In this document: piece by piece, positions 15,769-25,351 of the stretch | How the letters are laid out: each line of letters opens with the position of its first letter | How positions within the stretch are numbered: the first letter of the stretch is position 1 | Assembly: GCA_964583185.1 (NCBI GenBank) | Contig: CAZOVL010000010.1 | Coordinates: forward strand, 1 to 49,346 | Direction of reading: 5' to 3' | Length of the DNA stretch: 49,346 nt | Source: Bacteroides_E sp964583185 | GTDB taxonomy: Bacteria > Bacteroidota > Bacteroidia > Bacteroidales > Bacteroidaceae | The notes under the pieces: generated by a model | Databases searched by the model: none | What the model saw: only the letters and a program-made list of their open reading frames with translations | Told to the model about the DNA's origin: nothing | Program-made: the position numbers and the translations under genes

Positions 15769-18312
15769 ATGGGAAGAACAAAAATTGACTACGGCATTGA
15801 TTTAGGTACCACCAATTCGGCCATCTCCAGAATAGAGCAAGGGAATATCAGAATCATAAAATCATTAGATACACAAAAAGACACCACCCCATCGTGTATA
15901 GCTGTGAATCAAAAAGGAAGTGTTTTTGTGGGAGACAAAGCCTATCAAAACTACCGGTCGAATAGTTTAAAAAGCCTTTCCAGTAACATTCCATTCAATT
16001 CATACATTGAATTTAAAAGAACGATGGGAACAGACAAAAGCTATTACAGCTCTTATGCACAAAAAGACTTTTCCTCTGAAGAACTTTCTGCTGAAGTGCT
16101 TAAACGCTTGAAAGAGTATGTTCAGGACGAATTCATTAATGCAGTAATTGTTACTGTTCCCGCGGCTTTCAAAAACAACCAAATTGATGCTACACGAAGA
16201 GCAGCTAAATTAGCCGGATTTAGCCATATTGAGGTTTTACAAGAGCCGGTTGCAGCTTCAATGGCATACGGGTTGGAAAACATAGAAAAAGATGGCTTCT
16301 GGCTGGTATTTGATTTCGGAGGAGGGACCTTTGATACTGCATTGCTTAAAACAGAAGATGGTATAATGAAAGTGATGGATACCGAAGGTGACAACTACCT
16401 GGGAGGTAAAAATTTGGATTTTGCCATTGTAGATCAATTAATAATACCACACATCCAAAGCAACTATTCAATTGATGAATTGCTTGCTGACGATTACAAA
16501 AAAGCAGAGTTTAGAAATGCCTTGAAGTTTTTTGCCGAAGAGATTAAAAATAATCTTTCCTTTAATGCATCACATAGTATTTATGTTGATCCGGGAGATA
16601 GTGGAGAAGATGATGAGGGAGAAGAGATAGATATTGACCTCACCGTGTCGCAAGAACAATTGAAAGAGATACTGGCTCCCATTTATCAAAGAGCCATTGA
16701 TTTAAGTCTAAAACTCATACAAAGAAACAACCTGAATGGAAATGATTTAGATTCATTAATTCTGGTAGGCGGCCCTACATTGTCCCCTATCTTAAGAGAA
16801 ATGCTGGAAAAGCAAATCCGAAAACCAGACATCAATGTTGACCCCATGACAGTGGTATCCAGAGGAGCTGCACTCTATGCCTCAACAATAGATATATCAG
16901 AAGAGATTATTGAAAAAACTCGGGATAAAACAAAAATACAACTAGAAGTTGGACATGAATCGTCCACAGTAGAGTCTGAAGAGTTTGTAACCATTAAAAT
17001 TCTTCCCGATAAAACCCAAGGAGAGATTCCTGAAAAAGTTTTGGCAGAAATTAAACGAGGAGACAATGCCTGGTCCAGTGGAAAAATTGAAATCAATGAT
17101 ATGGGCGAAGTGATAGATGTTCAGTTAAATGAAGGAAAAACCAATCTATTTGAAATTCTTTTATACGATAATCTAGGCAACTCATTAAGCTGTCAACCCA
17201 ATACATTTACCATAATACAAGGGTCAAAGATTGGAAGCTCTACTCTACCCTATAATTGGGGAATAGAAATTCTTTCTACTAACTCCGGGAAAGTAGTATT
17301 CAAAGCTGCTGAAGGGCTGGAAAAGAATAAATCGTTACCGGCAACAGGTGTGATAAATGGATTGAAAACACAGAGACAAATCCGTCCGGGTATGGATACT
17401 GATTTTATAAAAATACCACTTTATCAAGGAGAACATAATGCCGATGGTACAAGGGCAATATACAATGACCACGTGTATGACATTATCATCAGTGGAAGCG
17501 ATTTACCGGCTTTGTTACCGGAGAATAGTGATGTAGATTTAACTATACGGATTGACAGGTCACAGGAGGTTGAGGTGGAAGCCTTTTTTCCGTATATAGA
17601 TTACACTACTGAAATTAAAGTACCTACCAATACTGTTCAATCTACAAGTACTGAATGGTTAACGGACGAGATTAAAAAGGCAAAAGAAGCAATACAAAAC
17701 TTAAAATTGAATGAAGAGGGGGTGAATGAAGTTCAACTAAAAAAATTAGAGAATGAAATAGAAAGTATTGAAAGATCTTTTGAAAACAATAAAAACGATG
17801 TAGATAACAAACAAGAGGTATTAACCAATCTACGTAAAACATTAAAGAGGGTTGATGAACTAAATGACAATACAGAGTGGCCACTATTAGAGAAGAAACT
17901 TAAGAGTGATTTTCACAGATTGGAAACAGCTCAAAAAGAGTTGGGAAATGAAAAGTCTCAAGCAATAGTAGATCAACTAAGAGTTCAACTGGAAGCCGTT
18001 CTAGAAAAAAAAGACATCAAACTAGGTAATATGTTGTATGAAGAGATAAATGCCACATACGTTCAACTAACACTAATTTATCAGGTTATTGGGTTTATTC
18101 AATATTGCAACAGGAGCTTTAACACACTGAGTTGGAAAGATACAAACCAAGCGAGAAGCTTAATTAATCAAGGATTACAAAAAATTGAAAACAATCCTAC
18201 TGTAGAAGAGCTACATCCCATTTCTATTTCTTTAATTCAATTATTACCGGATGATGAAAATCCTATGGATGGTGATGATGGCTCCAGACTGAAAGGAAGA
18301 TTCCCTTTTTAA
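15769..18312 (+). CDS. Hsp70-family chaperone with divergent C-terminal half
   Basis: An 847-aa protein. The ATPase domain (1-375) is well conserved: 'GIDLGTTNSA' (phosphate 1, Asp11), 'VIVTVPAAFKNNQ', 'QEPVAASMAYG', 'FDFGGGTFD' (182-189, phosphate 2) and 'LVGGPTLSPILREML' (adenosine). An acidic insert (GDSGEDDEGEEIDID) lies in lobe II near 280. The rest is not a canonical DnaK substrate domain. It has beta-rich segments that include 'AEIKRGDNAWSSGKIEI', then a long helical region from about 620. It is about 200 residues longer than DnaK (about 640) and lacks the DnaK tail, so it is a specialised Hsp70 dedicated to this operon rather than the housekeeping DnaK. Spacing to both neighbours is 10 nt. 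Confidence 0.9.
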   Translation: MGRTKIDYGIDLGTTNSAISRIEQGNIRIIKSLDTQKDTTPSCIAVNQKGSVFVGDKAYQNYRSNSLKSLSSNIPFNSYIEFKRTMGTDKSYYSSYAQKDFSSEELSAEVLKRLKEYVQDEFINAVIVTVPAAFKNNQIDATRRAAKLAGFSHIEVLQEPVAASMAYGLENIEKDGFWLVFDFGGGTFDTALLKTEDGIMKVMDTEGDNYLGGKNLDFAIVDQLIIPHIQSNYSIDELLADDYKKAEFRNALKFFAEEIKNNLSFNASHSIYVDPGDSGEDDEGEEIDIDLTVSQEQLKEILAPIYQRAIDLSLKLIQRNNLNGNDLDSLILVGGPTLSPILREMLEKQIRKPDINVDPMTVVSRGAALYASTIDISEEIIEKTRDKTKIQLEVGHESSTVESEEFVTIKILPDKTQGEIPEKVLAEIKRGDNAWSSGKIEINDMGEVIDVQLNEGKTNLFEILLYDNLGNSLSCQPNTFTIIQGSKIGSSTLPYNWGIEILSTNSGKVVFKAAEGLEKNKSLPATGVINGLKTQRQIRPGMDTDFIKIPLYQGEHNADGTRAIYNDHVYDIIISGSDLPALLPENSDVDLTIRIDRSQEVEVEAFFPYIDYTTEIKVPTNTVQSTSTEWLTDEIKKAKEAIQNLKLNEEGVNEVQLKKLENEIESIERSFENNKNDVDNKQEVLTNLRKTLKRVDELNDNTEWPLLEKKLKSDFHRLETAQKELGNEKSQAIVDQLRVQLEAVLEKKDIKLGNMLYEEINATYVQLTLIYQVIGFIQYCNRSFNTLSWKDTNQARSLINQGLQKIENNPTVEELHPISISLIQLLPDDENPMDGDDGSRLKGRFPF

Positions 18313-18322
18313 AACAAGCAAT

Positions 18323-20098
18323 ATGACCACTTTAAGACAAATACTAACAAAAGATGCATTTGTTGACGATAAATATCAAGTATCTTTTTTCATCAAAAAA
18401 GGTAGTTATGCAGAAAGTTATCGGGTAAAAGATAAATCCGGAAAGAATCTATTCTTAAAGTTGTTATTTTACAACAAACTGCATCGTTCACAATTTACCA
18501 GTCAAGATAACATCCTTGAAGCAGAAATACTTAAAAAAATTAAACACCCTAATATTGTTCGTTACAGAGACAGTGGAGAGCTTATTCTTGACAATCAGAA
18601 ATTAGGATATATTGTTCTTGACTTCATTAGCGGTGAAACACTTGCCGAGAGAATGAGAAGAGAGCAATTTTTTAATCCTTTTGTTGCAAAAGACATTATT
18701 TTAGGTGTTTTGAATGGGCTAAAACACTTACACAACTTGGAAAATCCGGTGATTCATAACAACATTACAAACTTAAATGTAATGTTAGACTTGTCGGGTA
18801 AGTTACCCATAGCTAAAATTATTGATTTTGGAGAAGCCCGTTATTTTAATCAATCAAGTAAGTATTTTTTAAAAGAAGACCTCAATCCATTTTATGTGGC
18901 CAATGAAGCTTTTAATAAAATATTTTCTCCACAAAGCGATATTTTTTCAGTAGGAGCACTTTATTATCACCTACTAGTTGGTTTGCCTCCGTGGTTTATA
19001 GATCTGTCAAAATATAAATCCGACAAAAACAAAATTGAGGAAGTCCTCTTGCACGAACGGGAAAAACCATTACAGGTAGTATCTACCAAGAATGAAATAG
19101 AACAAGAAGCTTTCAACATCATAATAAAAGCACTTCAACCTAATGCTGAAAACCGGTTTAATAGTGTTCAGGAATTTATACAAGCAATTAATGGGGAGAT
19201 TAAAGTGGTAAACAGAAAGCAAAGCACTCAGTCTTATGTTCCTAGAACTCCTAAAAAAGTAAAGAAAGGAAGAGGGTTTTCTGCCATTGCAGGTATGCAA
19301 CCATTAAAAGAACAGGTACAAATTGATGTTATAGATGCACTGAACAACAAAGAAAAATATGCTGAATATGGGTTAACCATACCCAATGGAATGTTACTCT
19401 ATGGACCTCCGGGATGTGGTAAAACTTTTTTTGCTGAGAAGTTGTCGGAAGAGATAGGTTTTACATTTTATAAAATAAAACCTTCTGACATACAGAGCAA
19501 ATGGGTCAATGCCTCACAGGAAAACGCAAAGGAGCTATTTGAAGAAGCAAAGAAAAACAGTCCTAGCATTATTTTCATTGATGAGCTGGATGCCATAGTG
19601 CCCAATAGGAACTCTCCAAACATCAACCACATGAACACGAGTGTTGTGAATGAGCTATTGGCACAAATGAATAACTGTGGAGATGATGATGTGTTTATTA
19701 TTGGTGCAACAAACAGACCAACGGCAATTGATCCTGCTATTTTAAGATCGGGAAGATTGGACAAGCACGTTTACATATCTCCCCCCGATTTTGAAGCTAG
19801 AAAAGCCATGTTTAAACTATACCTGGAGAAAAGGCCCCTTGAAGTAGGAATTAATTATAGTAATCTGGCTCATCTTACTCATAATTATGCATCCAGTGAT
19901 ATCCGCTTAATTGCCGACGATGCTTCTAGAGTAGCACTAAAAGCCAACACAAGAATAACCGAAGAAATGATATCTGCAGTGATAATAAAAACTAAACCTT
20001 CTTTTAGTGAAACTATGCTTACAGAATATGAAAACATAAGGCAACAAATGGAGGGAAAAGAATCTAAAAAAACGCATCCTCGAATAGGATTTAAATAA
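18323..20098 (+). CDS. Pseudokinase fused to a Cdc48/FtsH-type AAA+ ATPase
   Basis: A 591-aa protein. Residues about 15-285 form a Ser/Thr protein kinase fold: glycine loop 'KKGSYAESYRVK', lysine strand 'LFLKLLF', helix-C and hinge regions, and a 'DFG' at 168-170. The catalytic loop reads H145-N-N-I-T-N-L-N152, so the catalytic Asp of HRD is Asn147 and the following Lys is Thr149; it is probably catalytically dead. After a basic linker (about 300-320) comes a classical AAA+ module: Walker A GPPGCGKT (361-368), Walker B 'IIFIDELDA' with Asp420-Glu421, sensor 1 'FIIGATNRP', and arginine fingers in 'ILRSGRLDKHVYI'. The fusion suggests a ligand- or partner-sensing pseudokinase that gates an unfoldase working with the upstream Hsp70. 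Confidence 0.9.
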   Translation: MTTLRQILTKDAFVDDKYQVSFFIKKGSYAESYRVKDKSGKNLFLKLLFYNKLHRSQFTSQDNILEAEILKKIKHPNIVRYRDSGELILDNQKLGYIVLDFISGETLAERMRREQFFNPFVAKDIILGVLNGLKHLHNLENPVIHNNITNLNVMLDLSGKLPIAKIIDFGEARYFNQSSKYFLKEDLNPFYVANEAFNKIFSPQSDIFSVGALYYHLLVGLPPWFIDLSKYKSDKNKIEEVLLHEREKPLQVVSTKNEIEQEAFNIIIKALQPNAENRFNSVQEFIQAINGEIKVVNRKQSTQSYVPRTPKKVKKGRGFSAIAGMQPLKEQVQIDVIDALNNKEKYAEYGLTIPNGMLLYGPPGCGKTFFAEKLSEEIGFTFYKIKPSDIQSKWVNASQENAKELFEEAKKNSPSIIFIDELDAIVPNRNSPNINHMNTSVVNELLAQMNNCGDDDVFIIGATNRPTAIDPAILRSGRLDKHVYISPPDFEARKAMFKLYLEKRPLEVGINYSNLAHLTHNYASSDIRLIADDASRVALKANTRITEEMISAVIIKTKPSFSETMLTEYENIRQQMEGKESKKTHPRIGFK

Positions 20099-20105
20099 AA
20101 AAACA

Positions 20106-20609
20106 ATGGATAATACAATGAATTTATTGCTAAAAACTGCTTTTGCCTGCATGGTGTGCGATGGAGATATTGACAAAAGTGAAATTGAACTCATTAAAAA
20201 ATACCACATTGAGAAAAATGCATTTGGAGACATTGCCATAGAAAAAGAGATGGAGAAATTAGTGGCTGCTATTAATTTGGATAGTAGTCGCTTTATAAGA
20301 GACTATTTTGAGGAACTAAGTCAAGTTGAATTATCAAAAGAGAATGAACTAAAAATCATTGAAATAGCAATTGACATCATTGAAGCGGATGAAAAAATTG
20401 AATACAATGAGATTCGTTTTTTTAAGATAATCCGTTCCAAGTTAAAAATAGCAAATGAAGAAATATTAGAGGTCTATCCGCATATGGAAGAATACTTGGA
20501 AACCGATATTATTAGTGAGTCTTATTTAGCTAACTTACACTATGGTTTTTTCGATTCTTCTCATTTACCTCAATTTAGATCATTGAAAGATGATTTTAAA
20601 ACCTTATAA
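20106..20609 (+). CDS. TerB-like protein
   Basis: A 167-aa all-helical soluble protein with two acidic repeats typical of TerB folds: 'CMVCDGDIDKSEIELIKKY' near the N-terminus and 'EADEKIEYNEIRFFKIIRS' around 98-118. TerB domains bind metal ions and often sit near the inner membrane in stress and conflict systems. It is the fifth gene of the operon, 7 nt after the AAA+ gene. The likely role is an accessory or regulatory subunit of the Hsp70/AAA+ complex. Confidence 0.75.
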   Translation: MDNTMNLLLKTAFACMVCDGDIDKSEIELIKKYHIEKNAFGDIAIEKEMEKLVAAINLDSSRFIRDYFEELSQVELSKENELKIIEIAIDIIEADEKIEYNEIRFFKIIRSKLKIANEEILEVYPHMEEYLETDIISESYLANLHYGFFDSSHLPQFRSLKDDFKTL

Positions 20610-20697
20610 CACATAATAGGTTGTTTTTATTCTTTTAATTAAAGGTTAGATTCAAGCCCAAGTCTTTTGATTTACATACTTGATGAGACCCTTTTTT

Positions 20698-21516
20698 TTA
20701 ATAAATAAACGAGAAGGGGAATATTCCCGGTAATAGACCATTCTTGTCTCGCCAACGAACCCAAACAGTTTGGGCTAGACCTTCTTTGTATAGAGCAACC
20801 TCAATCCAGTCACCAAAGACACAAAAAATTTCACCAACTTTGTCTTCTGAGTTTAGTCCTTTCTTGATATATCTAGAAGGGTGGTCATAACCATCGTAAC
20901 CCTGAAAAGAAAGTGCCTTGTGCTGTTCAATCATTTGTTCCCAGGAAACAAAACACATTCTTTCATCATTGCGTTGTATATATACTTTATGCAAAGAAAC
21001 ATCATCCAATGAAATACAAAGCCAGTCATTTTCCCAATCCCCATAAACTCTAACAGACAGCTGATAGAGTTTATCTGGTTTAATGTGTATTCGTACCCAA
21101 GGACTAGTAGAGTTTTCTATTATTTTATTTGTTGCAATTTGTTTCGCTGATTTTTCACCATGTTTTAACCGATAAGGATGTAAAACAGTTCCTTTTGATG
21201 TTATTAATTCATAGCATTCTCCAGAGAAGTGAAACTCTCCATCGTATAAATCTTCTGATACAGAAAAGTGTTTCAAAACGAATTGAATTGAATCAATAAC
21301 TTTTCCTTCGGGTTTATTATATAAATCAATCGGACTTAGTTTCAATAATTCATCGGAATCAGAAGTTTTTGAAATGACATCCGGAATATTAAAATCCATA
21401 AATCCATAAGAATAATCTAGTTTCATTTCCATTCTGTTGCCTTTATCAATTGTATTACCTTTATTCTGCGAAAAATTGAACTTGGGGTCTATTAAATCAT
21501 CCATCCAATTGAACAC
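20698..21516 (-). CDS. Hypothetical protein
   Basis: I do not recognise this 272-aa protein. It has no signal peptide or transmembrane segment. It is rich in aromatic residues and looks beta-structured, with 'SPWVRIHIKPDKLYQLSVRV' in the middle and 'VWVRWRDKNGLLPGIFPFSF' at the C-terminus. It is transcribed towards the TerB-like gene and lies 55 nt after the zinc-ribbon gene on the same strand, so those two may form an operon linked to the neighbouring chaperone locus. Confidence 0.7.
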   Translation of the reverse strand: MFNWMDDLIDPKFNFSQNKGNTIDKGNRMEMKLDYSYGFMDFNIPDVISKTSDSDELLKLSPIDLYNKPEGKVIDSIQFVLKHFSVSEDLYDGEFHFSGECYELITSKGTVLHPYRLKHGEKSAKQIATNKIIENSTSPWVRIHIKPDKLYQLSVRVYGDWENDWLCISLDDVSLHKVYIQRNDERMCFVSWEQMIEQHKALSFQGYDGYDHPSRYIKKGLNSEDKVGEIFCVFGDWIEVALYKEGLAQTVWVRWRDKNGLLPGIFPFSFIY

Positions 21517-21571
21517 TTATCTGTAAAATAGATTCATAAAAACCAAAGTCTTTTGTATTGACGACTTCAGG

Positions 21572-22447
21572 TTAATCAGCCCAATCGCCTACACCATCCC
21601 AAAACCGGGATAATGCCGATTGAAACATAGGATAACGAGCTTTAACTTGCAGAAAAACCTCTTGCATTGCAGAAAAACCATGCAGATTGTATAAATCTTG
21701 TCCAACATTTCTGATCCAATCTCTATTCTTCTCCAGATTTGCAGGATTTAATGCTACTCCACTAAAAATTGAACACAAATCGTTTACGGCCCTATTAATG
21801 TGAGTTTTTCGATCAGGATTACCATAAGTTTTCACTTGCTTTTGGGGTTTATCTTGGGAAAGAACTTCTTTTACTTTCTTTATTCTTTCAAATTCTTCAG
21901 ACATTCTATTGAACTCGGTAAGAGTCTCAGTGGAATTACCCTTTAGCAAAGCATTAAAAATTTCAGCAAGTTGGGTTATGGCAACTAAAAAATCATCTTT
22001 ATCTGTTGTTTGAATCTTCAAAAGCAAATCGTCATGCCAAACTATTTCAGGTTTACTATTAGAAGCTAATTGTGCAGATTTAGCTTTTGACAGTTTTTTA
22101 TACCCCAAGATAAAGCCAATAACCGGACCTATGAAAATAAAATACCTCACCACATAAGCAATGGCAGTAGAGTACAGATTTAAAAAACCGGTTATTAAAA
22201 TACATAAAACTAAACCGAGAAGGCTATATCCAACAACTATAGAATAGTTGTGTTTAACTTTCCACGATTGTGCCTTACCACACTGAGTACACTTTCCTTT
22301 GGTGTTGATACCAAATTTTCCTTTTTCAAATTGTTTTTTTCTCCAAGCAGTCCCCATTGCCTCATCAACCATTAAAGGTCTCCAAGGATTGGTATGCCCA
22401 CAATACTCACAAACAAAGCGATAAGAATAAAAAACATTTTCTTCCAT
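21572..22447 (-). CDS. Zinc-ribbon membrane protein of unknown function
   Basis: A 291-aa protein. An N-terminal zinc ribbon is formed by Cys13-x-x-Cys16 (CEYCGHTNPW) and Cys53-x-x-Cys56 (CTQCGKAQSW). Two closely spaced hydrophobic segments follow at about 71-110 ('SIVVGYSLLGLVLCILITGF' and 'YVVRYFIFIGPVIGFILGY'). A cytosolic helical domain fills 115-291 and ends 'ALSRFWDGVGDWAD'. No catalytic motif is visible. The layout suggests a membrane-bound adaptor. It is close to, but convergent with, the Hsp70-type operon. Confidence 0.75.
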   Translation of the reverse strand: MEENVFYSYRFVCEYCGHTNPWRPLMVDEAMGTAWRKKQFEKGKFGINTKGKCTQCGKAQSWKVKHNYSIVVGYSLLGLVLCILITGFLNLYSTAIAYVVRYFIFIGPVIGFILGYKKLSKAKSAQLASNSKPEIVWHDDLLLKIQTTDKDDFLVAITQLAEIFNALLKGNSTETLTEFNRMSEEFERIKKVKEVLSQDKPQKQVKTYGNPDRKTHINRAVNDLCSIFSGVALNPANLEKNRDWIRNVGQDLYNLHGFSAMQEVFLQVKARYPMFQSALSRFWDGVGDWAD

Positions 22448-22780
22448 TGCTCTCGGTTTTATTTTGTTTCTATTAAATTCAAAGAATCTCTCTATAAAAG
22501 GCAGATTGGATGAGTCTGCTTTTTAATAGAAAAACAAGATATTTGAACTCCTCTTTTAAGTAAAACAGCAAACTAAATTCACCTCTTTAATTGCTAAAAC
22601 CATATTGCTATTAAGATACAAAAAAACCGACAAAAAAAACAGCATATAAACAACAAAAAAAGCCTCCTTATTTCCATTCCTAGAACACCTGTAACAAGCT
22701 AATTGAATAGAAGAAAGAACAACTTTAAAAAGTAAAAAAACGAGATAATAAAAGATTTATTAATAGGTTAAATAAACAGT

Positions 22781-23023
22781 CTATTTTTCTTCGTTTTTAA
22801 GTATAAACTCCTTTGTATCAAAATCCGTTTTTCCGGACATTTTTATGAGTTCGTAATTTACAAAATCAACTGTTTATTCTGCTCTCTCGTTTATCAATTG
22901 AATGGTTTTCTTGGTTACATACACATCCCTAAGAATATCCTTATTGTGGAATGGATCAAAACAATAATTACACAAGGTCTGGCAAATCATTGAAGAAGCA
23001 AACGTAAAAGTTAGAATTTTCAT
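22781..23023 (-). pseudogene. Small ORF or decayed gene with in-frame TAA
   Basis: On the minus strand, ATG 23021-23023 opens a 49-codon frame ending in TAA at 22874-22876 that starts with a hydrophobic segment (MKILTFTFASSMICQTLC). The same frame then stays open for 30 more codons ('TVDFVNYELIKMSGKTDF'...) to TAG 22781-22783. Composition is protein-like on both sides of the TAA. It is either a 49-aa secreted peptide or a broken 80-codon gene. The rest of the 22448-23531 gap is AT-rich DNA plus the palindromic repeat. Confidence 0.35.
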
Positions 23024-23261
23024 CTTTATAAATTTTATAGGAATTATAAATCCACCAGAATGAGAATGTCCTCCTAAAAAGAACGTTCCTTACCCTCACA
23101 ATTTAACAAGTGATGGATAAGATTTACGATTGATAAAAAGCCGAATTAAATAAAGTTTGCTTCATTAACAAGTCTATTTTTTCAAACAATAAACACCAAA
23201 CATATGGTGAACTAAAAACACTTCAAATCAAATTAAATAAACCAATAAATACAGAAACACC

Positions 23262-23400
23262 TCCCTTCATATCCAACCCATTCACAAGCCTTGTAACTAG
23301 GGTGTTTGTCGGTCTAGTACCGAAGGGGGTTCAGTCCTAGACCGACCGGGCTTATGACCTAGACCTATTTTTCAAAGAGGTAAAGAAAGAGAAGTTTTCA
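23262..23400. repeat. CTAG-rich palindromic intergenic repeat, copy 2
   Basis: Homologous to 1295-1430. It shares the 'acaagcctt' flank, a palindromic unit around CTAG at 23309-23323, 'cagtcctagacc' at 23332-23343 and 'atgacctagaccta' at about 23354-23367. It lacks the second arm of the 16-bp stem found in copy 1. It lies about 130 nt upstream of the TPR/HTH regulator start. Confidence 0.7.
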
Positions 23401-23531
23401 TTTGCCTGTACACATAATTGAAGTAATAATAGTATATTTAATGCCATTAGATGAAACCTTAAACGAAAGCGAATTCTTTTACTCTCTTGAATTAGAATAA
23501 TGAAATGAGTTCTCTATAATAGAATTAAGCG

Positions 23532-25136
23532 ATGAAAAAAATCTTTCTTCTTCTGATTTTTATTTGGACATACCCCATTGTGAGTAATGCTTCCAAAACA
23601 TTAGAATCTCTTTTAGAGGAGGCAAATCACTCGTTATATACTAATCCACAATACTCCATTCAGTGTGCAGATCGCATAACCAGTAGTAGCAAAGACTCAC
23701 TTTTAATTACTCAAGCCTATTTAATTAAAGGATTAGCAGAAAAATATTTGGGAAACTTTGATTTGAGCTTTACCTCCTTTCATAAAGCAGAAACATCTTG
23801 CCCACAAGACGAAAGAGTGCTTTATGCCATTGTCCGATTACACGTATCGGACATCTACTCCCGATTGATGGATTACAACAAAGCGATAAAATTAAATAAT
23901 GAGGCAACCAGCATATTAAAGATGCAAAACGATTCTACCGGATTAGCCATTGCCTATAATAGCCGTGGTATTATTCATTACAACTTAGAGGAGTTCCGAA
24001 CAGCAGAAGACTGTTTTATGAAAGCACTTCATATCAACAGAAAATTAGGGAATATAAAAGCAATCTCTGCCAACTTAAACAATATGTGTTTGTATAAGGG
24101 TGATTTAGAGGATAAGTTGAATAAGATTAACGAGGCCATCATTATCAATAAAAACTTAAATGCTCAATTGACTTTAGCAGAAAACTACAACAATAAAGGA
24201 AAGCAATACTATTTTGCCGGTCAATATGAAAAAGCCATAGCCCCTTTAAATATAGCCAAAGAGATTGCATGGAGTTTTGATGCCAAGGAACTCATTTGTG
24301 ATAATTACGAATATTTTTCATTGGTTTATTTTGGTATGAAAGATTATAAAAAGGCCTATGAGAACTTAGAACAACTACACATACTAAGTAGTAAGTTGCA
24401 AACAACCAACAGGCTACGAATTATAGAGAAACAGATATCCGAAGGAATCATTACTGAGCAACAGAAAGAAATTGACCAAAAAGAAAACCAATATAAAATT
24501 AAAGTATTGGAGCGTAACCTAGCAATTCTATCCGTTGTGTTTTTCGTAATCATAATTCTATTAATTGTTATTCCGTATTTAAGAAAACGAAAAAAAGACC
24601 TTGAGGTAGCCGAAGCCCAATACAGATTGGAGCAATCGGAGAGAGAGGTGGCAGAACTTAAAATTCAACAACAACAAGATGCAATTAAGTTGATTGAAAC
24701 TCAACTGGATACGATGCATCACGAAGTAACTAATTTTGCTATGTATTTATACAGCAGAAACCAGTTACTAGACTCCATTAGCAAACGCATTAAAGAGGGA
24801 TATAAAATGGAACTATCGGAGTTGCAAGTCCACTTAAAGAAAATAAACTACTTTATAGCACAATACAAAAGAGGGACAAAAGAGACCAATGAGTTGTTAG
24901 AGAAAATAGAGATTCGAAATAAAGATTTCAAGAAGCGTATTCTTGAACTACATCCCAACTTAACTCCGGGAGAAATAAATTTAGCGATGTTACTAAGAGT
25001 AAATATTTCTACAAAAGAAATTTCTTTATTGACAGGAAACAACCCCAAAAGTGTGAATATGAGTCGCTACAGGTTAAGGCAATCATTGAACTTAAACACC
25101 GAAACAGACCTGGAGGAATACATTCAGTCTTTATAA
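23532..25136 (+). CDS. TPR membrane regulator with C-terminal LuxR-like HTH
   Basis: A 534-aa protein with signal peptide (MKKIFLLLIFIWTYPIVSNA) and periplasmic TPR repeats to about 310. A transmembrane segment follows at about 332-352 ('LSVVFFVIIILLIVIPYL'), then a coiled coil of about 100 residues. A short helix-turn-helix at the C-terminus reads 'LTPGEINLAMLLRVNISTKE' then 'PKSVNMSRYRLRQSL', a LuxR-type arrangement. It precedes the SusC/SusD operon by about 215 nt on the same strand, where such regulators usually control glycan-uptake genes. It is distinct from the hybrid two-component and SusR types. Confidence 0.82.
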   Translation: MKKIFLLLIFIWTYPIVSNASKTLESLLEEANHSLYTNPQYSIQCADRITSSSKDSLLITQAYLIKGLAEKYLGNFDLSFTSFHKAETSCPQDERVLYAIVRLHVSDIYSRLMDYNKAIKLNNEATSILKMQNDSTGLAIAYNSRGIIHYNLEEFRTAEDCFMKALHINRKLGNIKAISANLNNMCLYKGDLEDKLNKINEAIIINKNLNAQLTLAENYNNKGKQYYFAGQYEKAIAPLNIAKEIAWSFDAKELICDNYEYFSLVYFGMKDYKKAYENLEQLHILSSKLQTTNRLRIIEKQISEGIITEQQKEIDQKENQYKIKVLERNLAILSVVFFVIIILLIVIPYLRKRKKDLEVAEAQYRLEQSEREVAELKIQQQQDAIKLIETQLDTMHHEVTNFAMYLYSRNQLLDSISKRIKEGYKMELSELQVHLKKINYFIAQYKRGTKETNELLEKIEIRNKDFKKRILELHPNLTPGEINLAMLLRVNISTKEISLLTGNNPKSVNMSRYRLRQSLNLNTETDLEEYIQSL

Positions 25137-25291
25137 TAGTAAAAAAGAGTGAATTATTGTTTTTGTAGACAAATAATAATTTGCAAACAACTGAAATACA
25201 ACACTCTATAAAAAACACAGTAGATAATATAATTCTTTTTTTTCTCTTTTTGTAGATAGCAAATCCCCTAAATATCATAAACAGATTCATT

Positions 25292-25349
25292 TATCTATCT
25301 ATATTGTTAATGCTTATAAAAGCATAATCGTTAACTAAAAAGATAGATA
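25292..25349 (+). promoter_or_regulatory. Nested inverted repeat in the susC-type leader
   Basis: TATCTATCT (25292-25300) pairs with AGATAGATA (25341-25349). Inside it, GTTA (25306-25309) can pair with TAAC (25332-25335), and ATGCTT (25310-25315) with AAGCAT (25320-25325) around an ATAA loop. The outer stem ends 2 nt before the ATG at 25352, so folding would cover the translation start. This could be a leader control element or an operator. Confidence 0.5.
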
Positions 25350-25351
25350 CT

